From Mucilaginibacter sp. (GTDB lineage Bacteria > Bacteroidota > Bacteroidia > Sphingobacteriales > Sphingobacteriaceae), in assembly GCF_028288185.1 (NCBI RefSeq), contig NZ_JAQBOF010000028.1, forward strand, positions 1-64,000: 64,000 bases of DNA, written 5' to 3'. Positions 17,230-25,281 of this stretch are shown piece after piece; position 1 is the first letter of the stretch; each line of letters starts with the position of its first letter. The notes under the pieces were generated by a model. That model saw nothing but the letters and a program-made list of their open reading frames with translations, made no database searches and was not told where the DNA came from. The translations under genes were made by a program, and so were the position numbers.

Positions 17230-17332
17230 GATAAGCCCATGCAGACTGCTAACTTGTTGTAGGAAAATTTATATTGAGAAACTATTGGTTTATAACAAAG
17301 CACTAACCTAAATATAAATTATAGGGTAGCTA

Positions 17333-17351
17333 TCCTGTACTGTCCTGTACT
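17333..17351. promoter_or_regulatory. Direct repeat TCCTGTACT x2 upstream of the glycosidase gene
   Basis: TCCTGTACT at 17333-17341 is repeated exactly at 17343-17351, a ten-base period, about 104 bases upstream of the glycosidase start. Two half-sites one helical turn apart would suit a dimeric regulator. The evidence is the repeat alone. Confidence 0.35.
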
Positions 17352-17387
17352 AAGATATAAATGAATAAGATTGAAAGGGGGGTAGGA

Positions 17388-18452
17388 TTATACTATCTGC
17401 TCCAACATCTTCACATACAACTCAATGCCTTCCCTAATCTCCTCCACATAAACAAACTCATCAGCCATGTGCGACCGTGCTGAATCACCGGGGCCTACTT
17501 TGATGGATTGGATATCTAGTAATGATTGATCTGATGTAGTAGGGGAACCATAGGTTATCCTGCCCAAAGCGATGCCTGCCTGTACTATTGGGTGTTTACG
17601 ATCTATGGATGATGGTTTTAAGCGGATAGAACGCGGGGTAACATCGCACTTAACATTTTGGCGAATGATCTCTAATACCTCTTCATTTCGGTAAGCATCC
17701 GTCACCCTTACATCAACCACAAAGTTGCAGCTGGCGGGTACCACATTATGCTGCGACCCTGCATTAATAACCGTAACGGACATCTTTATCGGCCCAAAAA
17801 CATCACTGTTTTTAGGAAATTTATAGGTGCGAAACCACTCAATATCCTTCATGGCTTTGTAGATGGCGTTGTCGCCTTCTTCGCGGGCGGCGTGGCCGGC
17901 TTTGCCGTGAGCCACGCAATCCAGTACCATTAAGCCGCGCTCGGCTACGGCTAGTTGCATAAGTGTTGGTTCGCCAACTATGCCAAAGTCAAGCTGTCCC
18001 AGCTCGGGGATAATTAACTCTAGACCATTAACGCCCGAGATCTCTTCTTCGGCAGTAGCAGCCAGACAGAAGTTATATTTCAAATCAGTCCTATCATAAA
18101 AATAAAGGAACACTGCTATCAGCGACACCAAACAGCCGCCGGCATCATTACTGCCCAGGCCGAATAACTTACCATCTTCGGTAATCGCGTCATAAGGGTC
18201 GCGGGTATAGCCCGAGTTTGGTTTTACCGTATCGTGGTGCGAATTAAGCAGGATGGTAGGCTTGGCTGCATCAAAATGCTTGTTCCGGGCCCAGAGGTTA
18301 TTTATTTTACGGTTGGGCGTGATGCCATGTGTTTTTAGAAAGTTTTCAAGCAGGTTGGCAGTTCTGTCTTCTTCCCTGCTAAAAGATGGGATGGAGATAA
18401 GTTGCTGTAAAAGCTGTACAGCTTGCTTGTATAATGCGTTGATATCGGTCAT
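17388..18452 (-). CDS. M20 family metallo-hydrolase, probable N-acetylornithine/acetylcitrulline deacetylase
   Basis: A 354-residue zinc hydrolase of the M20/ArgE-DapE family. Metal ligands and catalytic residues are visible: NSHHDTVKP (His, Asp), LGSNDAGGCLVSL, the catalytic TAEEEISG, GEPT, and the C-terminal GPGDSARSHMADEFV with the last His ligand. In Bacteroidota this type deacetylates N-acetylcitrulline or N-acetylornithine in arginine synthesis, and argH lies on the same strand nearby. Other arg genes are not in the window, so the substrate is an inference from context. An alternative is a general aminoacyl deacetylase. Confidence 0.82.
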   Translation of the reverse strand: MTDINALYKQAVQLLQQLISIPSFSREEDRTANLLENFLKTHGITPNRKINNLWARNKHFDAAKPTILLNSHHDTVKPNSGYTRDPYDAITEDGKLFGLGSNDAGGCLVSLIAVFLYFYDRTDLKYNFCLAATAEEEISGVNGLELIIPELGQLDFGIVGEPTLMQLAVAERGLMVLDCVAHGKAGHAAREEGDNAIYKAMKDIEWFRTYKFPKNSDVFGPIKMSVTVINAGSQHNVVPASCNFVVDVRVTDAYRNEEVLEIIRQNVKCDVTPRSIRLKPSSIDRKHPIVQAGIALGRITYGSPTTSDQSLLDIQSIKVGPGDSARSHMADEFVYVEEIREGIELYVKMLEQIV

Positions 18453-18463
18453 ATGATGCTAGG

Positions 18464-18471
18464 CAAAAATA
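18464..18471 (-). promoter_or_regulatory. Candidate -7 promoter box for the M20 gene
   Basis: On the minus strand this reads TATTTTTG, matching TAnnTTTG, 11 bases before the ATG at 18452, which implies a very short leader. No clear -33 element is seen. Confidence 0.35.
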
Positions 18472-18519
18472 ATGTTTTTTTGCGCACGTTGGGCTGCGCT
18501 TATCTTATAACATTTAACT

Positions 18520-19437
18520 TCAATCAAACAAACCTTTATCCCTGTCAATAAATTGAGGTCGATGCAGGTTAAGGCCCAGTTTTTGGTTTAACTGCTCAGA
18601 CACATAATCGGCCAGTTCGGGCGAGTAACGCTCGTCATGCTGGTGCATAAAAAACCATACGGATTGTAGGCCCTGGTCGCACCATTGTTTTATGCGGCCA
18701 ACCCATTCATCAACCCGGGTATAATCTGTCCTATCCAAACTGTTACCTACAAAGCGAATAAACGCGTGTGGTGTTGGTAGCTGCATGTGCACACAATCAC
18801 GCCTACCGGATGCATCGGTAATTACCGCGCCTATGTTTAGCTCATGGAAAAGGTTGAAAACAGTTTGGCGCACTTCGTCATTGGCAAACCATTCTTTATG
18901 CCGCAGCTCTACAAAAACGGGAATATCTTTTGGTAATTGTTCCAGATATACTTTTAATTCGGGAAAGCTTTTGGGTGTAAAGTTATCGCTCAACTGTAAA
19001 AACAATGGGCCCAGCTTATCGCCGAAGGCCAAGATACCTTCATAAAAAGTAGTTGTAATTTCTTCGGCGTTTTTAAGCCTGCGGATATGGCTGATGCTTT
19101 GCGAAAACTTTGGGCAAAATTTAAAGTCGGGACTGCTAGCCGCTTTGTCCTTCCATTTGCCAATGGTGGAGGCAGGGTAGAGGTTATAGAATGTGGCGTT
19201 TAGCTCAATGCAATCAAAATGCTTTACGTATTCATCCAGGAAGTTAGCGTCTTTTGTTTTAGGTGGATAGATCTTGCCTACCCATTCTTTACGCCCCCAT
19301 TTGGCACAGCCAACATGCACCTGTAGCGGCGAATTGTTTTTTGCTGCCGCGAGGGTGGTTATGGTTAACTCAGGATCGGGCGGTAATGTAAAATCTATTT
19401 CTGCTAATTCATGTGGAGTTACCCGGCCAAATTCCAT
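18520..19437 (-). CDS. DUF72 family protein
   Basis: A 305-residue TIM-barrel-like protein of the DUF72 (YecE) family. Features are the N-terminal block VHVGCAKWGRKEWVGKIYPP followed by FDCIELNATFYNLYP, the central FKFCPKFSQSISH, the strand VFVELRHKEWF and a final VWFFMHQHDERYSPELA. DUF72 proteins are widespread, and their fold resembles endonuclease IV, but the reaction is not known. It stands alone, 67 bases upstream of the M20 gene on the same strand. Confidence 0.88.
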   Translation of the reverse strand: MEFGRVTPHELAEIDFTLPPDPELTITTLAAAKNNSPLQVHVGCAKWGRKEWVGKIYPPKTKDANFLDEYVKHFDCIELNATFYNLYPASTIGKWKDKAASSPDFKFCPKFSQSISHIRRLKNAEEITTTFYEGILAFGDKLGPLFLQLSDNFTPKSFPELKVYLEQLPKDIPVFVELRHKEWFANDEVRQTVFNLFHELNIGAVITDASGRRDCVHMQLPTPHAFIRFVGNSLDRTDYTRVDEWVGRIKQWCDQGLQSVWFFMHQHDERYSPELADYVSEQLNQKLGLNLHRPQFIDRDKGLFD

Positions 19438-19513
19438 AGTGTTAAAATTTAGGGCAAGATAATACTAATACCCTAAAAGTAGAGACGCAATAGTTTGCGT
19501 CTCTACAAGTTTT

Positions 19514-20278
19514 TTACAAAAACATACCGCCCGATGCTTCAATGCGCTGCGCGTTTATCCAGCGAGCCTCATCAGTACATAAAAATGCGATGATGCCGCC
19601 AATATCATCCGGCACACCTACACGGCCCAGCGCTGTTATGCTGTTCATGTAATCATGCAGTTGCGGGTGCGAATCGAACGCGTTTTTGGTAAAGTCGGTT
19701 TCAATAATTCCCGGTGCCACCATGTTTGCAGCAATACCTCTTGCGCCTAACTCTTTAGCAAGGTATTTGGTAAATACTTCAATAGCGCCTTTCATGGATG
19801 CATAGGCGGCATATCCTGGTGTTGCAAAACGGGTAAGCCCGGTTGATAAATTGATAATGCGCCCGCCATCAGCTATTAAAGGCAAACTTTTTTGGGTTAA
19901 AAAGTAAACGCCTTTAAAGTGTATGTTAAACAGGTTGTCAAAATCTTCCTCGGTAGTTTGCGCAAAGGGGGCGGCGGCATCAATGCCCGCGTTATTTATC
20001 AGGAAATCAAATTGTTCTTTACCAAATTTCTCTTTCAGCGTAGCTGATAATTGCTGTACAAAATCATCGAACGATTTGCTGATGCCGGTATCCAGTTGCA
20101 GGGCCGCAGCTTTTTGCCCGCGGCTTTCAATTTCCGCCACTACCGCTTCTGCTTCTTCTTTTTTACTGCGATAGGTAATAATTACATCTATGCCTTTTGC
20201 AGCTAGTTTAAGGGCCGCGTTTTTGCCTAATCCGCGGCTGCCGCCGGTTACTAAGGCTATCTTATTTTTTGTTTCCAT
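19514..20278 (-). CDS. SDR family NAD(P)-dependent oxidoreductase
   Basis: A classical short-chain dehydrogenase of 254 residues. The Rossmann motif TGGSRGLG is at about 11-18, NNAG at about 88-91, and the catalytic Tyr and Lys lie in YAAYASMKGA (about 157-166). The C-terminus ends INAQRIEASGGMFL, the usual family ending. The start METKNKIALVTGG at 20278 is preferred over an ATG eight codons upstream, since it is preceded by an A-rich AAAGAAA stretch. It lies downstream of an AraC-type regulator on the same strand, which may control it. Substrate unknown. Confidence 0.9.
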   Translation of the reverse strand: METKNKIALVTGGSRGLGKNAALKLAAKGIDVIITYRSKKEEAEAVVAEIESRGQKAAALQLDTGISKSFDDFVQQLSATLKEKFGKEQFDFLINNAGIDAAAPFAQTTEEDFDNLFNIHFKGVYFLTQKSLPLIADGGRIINLSTGLTRFATPGYAAYASMKGAIEVFTKYLAKELGARGIAANMVAPGIIETDFTKNAFDSHPQLHDYMNSITALGRVGVPDDIGGIIAFLCTDEARWINAQRIEASGGMFL

Positions 20279-20370
20279 TTTCTTTGTGATCTGATAGCAC
20301 AAAGTTGCAACTAATAACGTCTTAAAAAATGGTTAACAGTTCAGTTTAAATGGTGACAGTTTCAGTTTTT

Positions 20371-20766
20371 TTAGTGAGAGTAGGCTTCCATTAACAAATG
20401 TTCTCGGTATTGTTTTGGAGTTACGCCCTCAAATCGTTTAAAAAATTTGGTGAAGTTTGATGGATCAAATGTCAGTTTAAAAGCTATCTGGGCTATAGAT
20501 AAGCGGTTATCTTTTAACATATCTTTAGCAATAGCCATTATCTTTTCTTCAAAGAAAAAACAGGGCGATTTGCCCGTAGTTAGCTTAATGGTATTGCTTA
20601 AATGGGTAGGGTGGATATGCAATATTTCGGCAAAGTCGCGGATCTCGAACATGTCGGGCAGGTCGTTTTTTAACAGATCGTCCAGGTGGAGGTCAATATG
20701 CTTTAAAAAATCAGCCGTAATTTCATGCTGACGCGCTAATATCTTTTTGGGTATTACCTGTGCCAT
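20371..20766 (-). CDS. AraC-type HTH regulator, DNA-binding domain only
   Basis: A 131-residue protein consisting of the two helix-turn-helix motifs of the AraC/XylS family: FAEILHIHPTHLSNTIKLTTGKSPCFFFEEKIM for the first and SIAQIAFKLTFDPSNFTKFFKRFEGVTPKQYRE for the second. A helical N-terminus of about 35 residues replaces the usual ligand-binding domain, so it has no obvious sensor. It lies between the amidase gene (12 bases upstream) and the SDR gene (92 bases downstream) and probably regulates one or both. Family certain, target inferred. Confidence 0.85.
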   Translation of the reverse strand: MAQVIPKKILARQHEITADFLKHIDLHLDDLLKNDLPDMFEIRDFAEILHIHPTHLSNTIKLTTGKSPCFFFEEKIMAIAKDMLKDNRLSIAQIAFKLTFDPSNFTKFFKRFEGVTPKQYREHLLMEAYSH

Positions 20767-20778
20767 TGTCTTACAAAA

Positions 20779-22395
20779 TTACGATAAAAGATCAGGCTTA
20801 AACTTTGGTGCGTGTCTTTTTTTAGAGGCCTGCTCATAAGCATACGCCAGTTTTAATAAGGCAGGCTCACTGTAAGCTGTGCTAAAAAAAGATAAACCAA
20901 TAGGCAGCGAGTTCCAGGCACCCATAGGCACCGTAATATGCGGATAACCCGCCATCGCAGCAGGCGAAGAAAAGGAGAACCCATTATTATAGTCGCCGTT
21001 AACCAGATCAATACAAACAGCGAAACCGTTGGTTGGGCCGATGATAGCATCGAGTTTGTTTTTTTCGAGCATGGTGTCTATTACAGTACGTGTGCCGGTG
21101 CTGGTAATTTTTAAGGCATCTATATATTCTTGAGTTGATAGGTCGCCTCTTAATTGTGATTGCTCCAGTGTTTCCTGTTTAAAAAAGGGCATGGCTTTGG
21201 CCGCATTGTTTTTGTTAAAGTCTATCACATCCTGTAAGGTTTTTGTTTTGGAGTTTGCCGCGCTTAGGTATTTATTTAAACCATCTTTAAACTCATATTG
21301 CAGTACCGTATTTTCGGCACTGCCAACTCTTAATTCTTTAAGCAACTCAATTTCAACAATCTCGGCACCTTTGCTTTTTAGGATGTCGATGGCGGTTTTT
21401 AGTATGGCTTCCATTTCTTCATTACCACGCAAAGCATTTTTTTCAATGCCCAGGCGTTTCTCTTTTAAGCCATCGGCATCTAAAAACTTAGTGTAATCTT
21501 TTTCGGCTTTGCCTTTGCTGGCGAGGGTATAGTTATCCTGCGGATCAACACCGGCCAGCACACCTAATAAAATAGCGGCGTCCTTAACAGTGCGTGCCAT
21601 TGGTCCGGCTGTATCTTGCGTTATTGATATAGGTATAATGCCCGACCTGCTTAACAAACCAACCGTAGGTTTTATACCCACCAATCCATTTACAGATGAC
21701 GGCGATACTACCGAGCCATTGGTCTCGGTGCCGATACCCAACACACATAAATTAGCTGACACGGCACTACCTGTACCGGCGCTCGATCCGCTTGGGTTAC
21801 GGTTTAGCACATAAGGATTATGGGTTTGACCGCCGCGGCTGCTCCACCCGCTTGTCGACCGGGTTGAGCGGAAGTTGGCCCATTCGCTCAGGTTAGTTTT
21901 GCCCAATATTACGGCACCTGCCTCGCGGAGCTGGTGCACTATAAAAGCATCATGCTTAACTACATTATCGGCCAGCGCTAACGCGCCTGCGGTGGTGTGC
22001 ATGCTGTCGCCGGTGTTTATGTTGTCTTTTATTAAAACGGGTATGCCATGCATGGGGCCACGTACTTTACCGGCTTTGCGTTCTTTATCCATCGCCAGGG
22101 CTATTTTTATAGCGTCCTTATTTAGCTCGATAATGGCGTTTAGTTTTGGCCCGGCTTTGTCAATAGCGGCTATGCGGTCCAGGTATAATTGGGTGATCTT
22201 TGCTGATGTTAATTCGCCGCTCTTCATTTTATGCTGAAGCTCATCAATAGTCACTTCATTTAAAACGAAATTATTAGCGACTGTAGCAGTTGCTTCTGTT
22301 GTTGTGGCGGCCAGTAACTTGCCCGGAGCAAGCGCCGTAACAGATAGGGTTACACCAGCAAGTGAGCCGGTTTTTAAGAAATTCCTTCTAAGCAT
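20779..22395 (-). CDS. Exported amidase (amidase-signature family)
   Basis: A 538-residue amidase-signature hydrolase. The N-terminus MLRRNFLKTGSLAGVTLSVTA resembles a twin-arginine (Tat) signal, so export is likely. The Ser-cisSer-Lys triad can be placed: Lys in IPVLIKDNIN (about 118-127), the Gly/Ser-rich NPSGSSAGTGSAVSANLC loop and GTETNGSVVSPSS with the nucleophilic Ser (about 225-237). Such enzymes hydrolyse amide bonds; the substrate (amino acid amides, peptide amides or similar) is unknown. An AraC-type regulator follows after 12 bases. Confidence 0.88.
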   Translation of the reverse strand: MLRRNFLKTGSLAGVTLSVTALAPGKLLAATTTEATATVANNFVLNEVTIDELQHKMKSGELTSAKITQLYLDRIAAIDKAGPKLNAIIELNKDAIKIALAMDKERKAGKVRGPMHGIPVLIKDNINTGDSMHTTAGALALADNVVKHDAFIVHQLREAGAVILGKTNLSEWANFRSTRSTSGWSSRGGQTHNPYVLNRNPSGSSAGTGSAVSANLCVLGIGTETNGSVVSPSSVNGLVGIKPTVGLLSRSGIIPISITQDTAGPMARTVKDAAILLGVLAGVDPQDNYTLASKGKAEKDYTKFLDADGLKEKRLGIEKNALRGNEEMEAILKTAIDILKSKGAEIVEIELLKELRVGSAENTVLQYEFKDGLNKYLSAANSKTKTLQDVIDFNKNNAAKAMPFFKQETLEQSQLRGDLSTQEYIDALKITSTGTRTVIDTMLEKNKLDAIIGPTNGFAVCIDLVNGDYNNGFSFSSPAAMAGYPHITVPMGAWNSLPIGLSFFSTAYSEPALLKLAYAYEQASKKRHAPKFKPDLLS

Positions 22396-22528
22396 AAAGC
22401 GATGGATTTAAAGTAGTTACAATTAACAAAAAAATAAACACTTTTAATAGACAAATCAGTCAAAAACTTATTTGTCATTCAGAGTTTTAAAACCCCGCGT
22501 ATTCTAAAAAAGAAATGACAAAAGAGGG

Positions 22529-22600
22529 TGTCATGCTGAGGCACTCGAAGCATGCGGGCAAAGGCCTTTACGCTCACCCTTCGAGTGCCTCAGGGTGACA
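22529..22600. repeat. Dispersed inverted repeat, family R4
   Basis: Left arm TGTCATGCTGAGGCACTCG... (22529-22550) and right arm ...CGAGTGCCTCAGGGTGACA (22579-22600) match at 20 of 22 positions when inverted. It belongs to the widespread GTCAT-ended intergenic hairpins. It lies in the 402-base gap between the divergent amidase gene and the lipoprotein gene at 22798; I see nothing else recognisable in that gap. Confidence 0.75.
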
Positions 22601-22797
22601 TGCTCTCGCTCCTTCAATAAAGAGGCTTTTAAAAACTCAAACATTCCTAATCAAACATTGCTTTGTAACATATTGGTTTGAGATGCAAAATATTATACCG
22701 ACCCGATGTATTATGGCTATATTAGCTTAGCTATCTCAAAGGCATGAAACTTTCTATGCCTGCATCGGTTTAACTTAGCAGCAGTCAATCATTATTT

Positions 22798-23253
22798 ATG
22801 ACATCGGTTTACAAAATATATATTTTACTATTGCTGCTGATGCCGGTAATGCTATCATGCCATAACCATAAAAAAGTTTATGCCAGCGATTGTGATAATA
22901 GCATCACCTTTAAAAAGGTTAATTACGCGCATTTACTGGACAGTCTAAATTATTACGATCAAAAATACGTAGAGGTAACGGGGCGCTATACTACCGGCAA
23001 GGAGCGGTCGGCTTTGTTTAACGATAGCTTATATATCATACGCCCTAATTTGGCCCTGTGGGTAAATTTTAGTACCGATTGTCCTCTTTATTTATCGGGC
23101 ACAAGGGTTGGATTTTTTGATTATGATAACGGTGGCTTTACCCGTATTAATAATCATACCATACGCATAAGAGGTAAAGTTGACAGGCGAAATCATGGCT
23201 ATCAAAAACAATACAAAGGCTGTATTGACCATGTTAGTTTTATAGAACTTTAA
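22798..23253 (+). CDS. Hypothetical lipoprotein
   Basis: A 151-residue protein with a lipoprotein signal: hydrophobic residues 7-19, lipobox VMLSC with Cys21. The mature part contains LLDSLNYYDQKYVEVTGRYTTGKERSALF and NNHTIRIRGKVDRRNHG, which look like the strands of a small OB-fold-like barrel; that is an impression only. No family recognised. It ends convergently with the MBL hydrolase gene, the two stop codons overlapping in a TTAA. Confidence 0.65.
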   Translation: MTSVYKIYILLLLLMPVMLSCHNHKKVYASDCDNSITFKKVNYAHLLDSLNYYDQKYVEVTGRYTTGKERSALFNDSLYIIRPNLALWVNFSTDCPLYLSGTRVGFFDYDNGGFTRINNHTIRIRGKVDRRNHGYQKQYKGCIDHVSFIEL

Positions 23254-24011
23254 ATGTCAAGCTGTAAACCATCATAAGCCAGCTCAATACCGGGCGGCAG
23301 CTCTGCCATTATATCCTGGTGTTTACCTAGCCGATGGCTGATATGGGTAAAGTAAGTTGTTTCGGCACCAACTTCCTGTGCAAAGGCTACAGCTTCATCC
23401 TGCGTAAAATGCGAGATATGGCTTTGTTTTTGCAGCGCATTGATGACCAATATTTTTGATCCTTTTATTTTTTCTTTCTCCGCGTCTGATACCGTTTTAG
23501 CATCGGTAATGTAAGTGAAATCATTTATGCGGAAACCCAGCACCGGCAATTTATAATGCAGCACCTCGATAGGGATAAAATGGATGCTACCAATATCAAA
23601 TGGGTCCAATTCTATATTATGAAAATCAATCTGGGGGATGCCGGGATACTTAAACTCAGCAAATACATAAGGGAACTCGCGCATCAGCGCCGCCTGCACA
23701 CGCGGGTCGGCGTAGATATTCATGGGTTCCTGCTGCTTAAAATTGAAGGCGCGTACATCGTCCATACCGGCAACATGGTCTTTATGCTCATGGGTATAAA
23801 CAATGGCATCTAAGTGCTGCACATTGGCCCTAAGCATCTGGTACCTAAAATCGGGGCCGGAATCTATGGCAACCGTCTTATCCTCCGCCTCAATTAAAAT
23901 AGAGGACCGCAATCTATTATCCCGCTTGTCCGCAGAGATGCAAACCTCGCAGTCGCAGGCAATAACAGGTACGCCCTGCGATGTTCCGGTGCCTAAAAAC
24001 GTTACCCTCAC
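23250..24011 (-). CDS. MBL-fold metallo-hydrolase (PhnP-like)
   Basis: A 253-residue metallo-beta-lactamase-fold enzyme. The N-terminus VTFLGTGTSQGVPVIACDCEVC followed by DKRDNRLRSS is typical of the PhnP/phosphoribosyl cyclic phosphodiesterase branch. The zinc motif THEHKDHVAGMDDVRAFNF (about 73-91) is complete, followed by the ITDAKTVSD strand and a final THISHRLGKH with two more His. It probably hydrolyses a phosphodiester; the natural substrate is not known, and no phn genes are nearby. Its start overlaps the stop of the 90-residue gene upstream by four bases, suggesting translational coupling. Confidence 0.85.
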   Translation of the reverse strand: MRVTFLGTGTSQGVPVIACDCEVCISADKRDNRLRSSILIEAEDKTVAIDSGPDFRYQMLRANVQHLDAIVYTHEHKDHVAGMDDVRAFNFKQQEPMNIYADPRVQAALMREFPYVFAEFKYPGIPQIDFHNIELDPFDIGSIHFIPIEVLHYKLPVLGFRINDFTYITDAKTVSDAEKEKIKGSKILVINALQKQSHISHFTQDEAVAFAQEVGAETTYFTHISHRLGKHQDIMAELPPGIELAYDGLQLDI

Positions 24012-24280
24012 AGCTGTAGTTTGGTTTGTTTAAGTTGCTGTAAAAAAGTAACCTGTTTATCGTCAAGCAGATTATGGTCAATCTCCAGGTCGCGCATCAG
24101 CTCGGCCAGGGCCAGGATTTTGCTTTCTAAGTTCGAGAAACGGTTAACTACTATCATCTTGCTGTTTAGCAACAGGCATGCCCCGGTTTTAAAATTCCCT
24201 TTTTCATACCGCACCTTATAGCCTGCCGATTTTAACAGCAGCTCCAATTTCTCGAGCGTATGGGTAGTTAGGGTAAGCAT
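24008..24280 (-). CDS. Conserved hypothetical protein, 90 residues
   Basis: A small soluble alpha/beta protein: helix LEKLELLLKSAGYKVRYEKG, strand ACLLLNSKMIVVNRF, then helix KILALAELMRDLEI and a Gln/Lys C-terminal helix. No named family. It overlaps the downstream MBL hydrolase start by four bases (ATGA), so the two are very likely one operon and may work together. Confidence 0.75.
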   Translation of the reverse strand: MLTLTTHTLEKLELLLKSAGYKVRYEKGNFKTGACLLLNSKMIVVNRFSNLESKILALAELMRDLEIDHNLLDDKQVTFLQQLKQTKLQL

Positions 24281-24284
24281 TATC

Positions 24285-24292
24285 CAAAAGTA
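24285..24292 (-). promoter_or_regulatory. Candidate -7 promoter box for the 24.0-24.3 kb operon
   Basis: On the minus strand this reads TACTTTTG, matching TAnnTTTG, only four bases before the ATG at 24280. If real, the transcript would be almost leaderless. Confidence 0.3.
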
Positions 24293-24332
24293 AGCATAAT
24301 GCAGAAAGGAAAAAGGATATTTTTAATGAATG

Positions 24333-25094
24333 CTACTCGGTTTTTAACCTGTCATAATATTTGGCCGCTTCTGCTTGTATTTGCGGTAAAAGCTTACCTA
24401 AATAAGTATTGGCATTTTGTTTTGGATCAACAAGATTTTTAGGCTCGTGTATAGATTTGGAATAAGTAGAGCCTCCCCAATAAAAATTGAACGCAAAGGC
24501 GATGAATGCGTCCATCATTTTGGGGCGTTGGCGGTCAATCTCTTCCAGAGCAAACTTGTTATGGTTTTCTTTTAAAAAATCAAGCAACTGTTGATTATCC
24601 ATTTTTAATGGTTTATAAATATTATCGCCAAATGCCTGCATATAAATAGCATCATTACTTGCCCAAACCAGTAATCTTTTGTTATTAGATGGGAAGAATT
24701 GAAATTTGCGGGTAGGGTCAACAACGTAACTTATACCGGGACCTCCGTCAGCATAGGGCGTATAAGTAAATACGCAATTGACATGTTGCGTTTTTAAATC
24801 CGCAAGTTTTTCTTTAAACTTTTCACCATCAACAAAATACCTGTCCGGCGAATATTTGGCATAATCATTACCCGCCAAATCTCCGGCTTTTCTACATACA
24901 TCAAACCATTGGTTATTATCAATTATTTCCTGATAAGTAATTATCCGTTCTATAGCCTTGTCATATAAGGCCAAAGCTTTTTTATGTTTTGATCTTTTGT
25001 TTAAAGAATCAGCTTGGTGTATAAGGGTTTTAAAATCTTGGGCGTTTGTGTAGAAAGGTAGTATAATGCAAAATATAAGCAGCAGCTTTTTCAT
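24333..25094 (-). CDS. Exported protein of unknown function
   Basis: A 253-residue protein with signal peptide 1-18 (ends FYTNAQ). A helical N-terminal part (LIHQADSLNKRSKHKKALALYDKAIERI) resembles one TPR hairpin. The rest contains VNCVFTYTPYADGGPGISYVVDP and a C-terminal helix LLPQIQAEAAKYYDRL. No catalytic motif or named family was recognised. It probably acts in the periplasm. Confidence 0.65.
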   Translation of the reverse strand: MKKLLLIFCIILPFYTNAQDFKTLIHQADSLNKRSKHKKALALYDKAIERIITYQEIIDNNQWFDVCRKAGDLAGNDYAKYSPDRYFVDGEKFKEKLADLKTQHVNCVFTYTPYADGGPGISYVVDPTRKFQFFPSNNKRLLVWASNDAIYMQAFGDNIYKPLKMDNQQLLDFLKENHNKFALEEIDRQRPKMMDAFIAFAFNFYWGGSTYSKSIHEPKNLVDPKQNANTYLGKLLPQIQAEAAKYYDRLKTE

Positions 25095-25176
25095 AGCACC
25101 ATAGGGTTTAGCATTGGTACTACTAAATTGGATATAAAAGCCTGGATATCAAAATAATGTTTTGTCCCAAAAAAAT

Positions 25177-25260
25177 GCCATTTCGAACGAAGTACGAGAG
25201 AGAAATCTTGTACGTGCGACCTGTTTATCGTATAAGATATCTCCCGTTGGTCGAAATGAC
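25177..25260. repeat. Dispersed inverted repeat, family R5
   Basis: Outer arms GCCATTTCGA (25177-25186) and TCGAAATGAC (25251-25260) enclose GAGAGAAATCTT and AAGATATCTCCC, which also pair. A half copy (GTCATTTCGAG) is at 32211-32221. It lies between the gene ending at 24333 and the lolA-like gene. Confidence 0.65.
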
Positions 25261-25281
25261 AACGTTGTAGTTAGGTGACAC

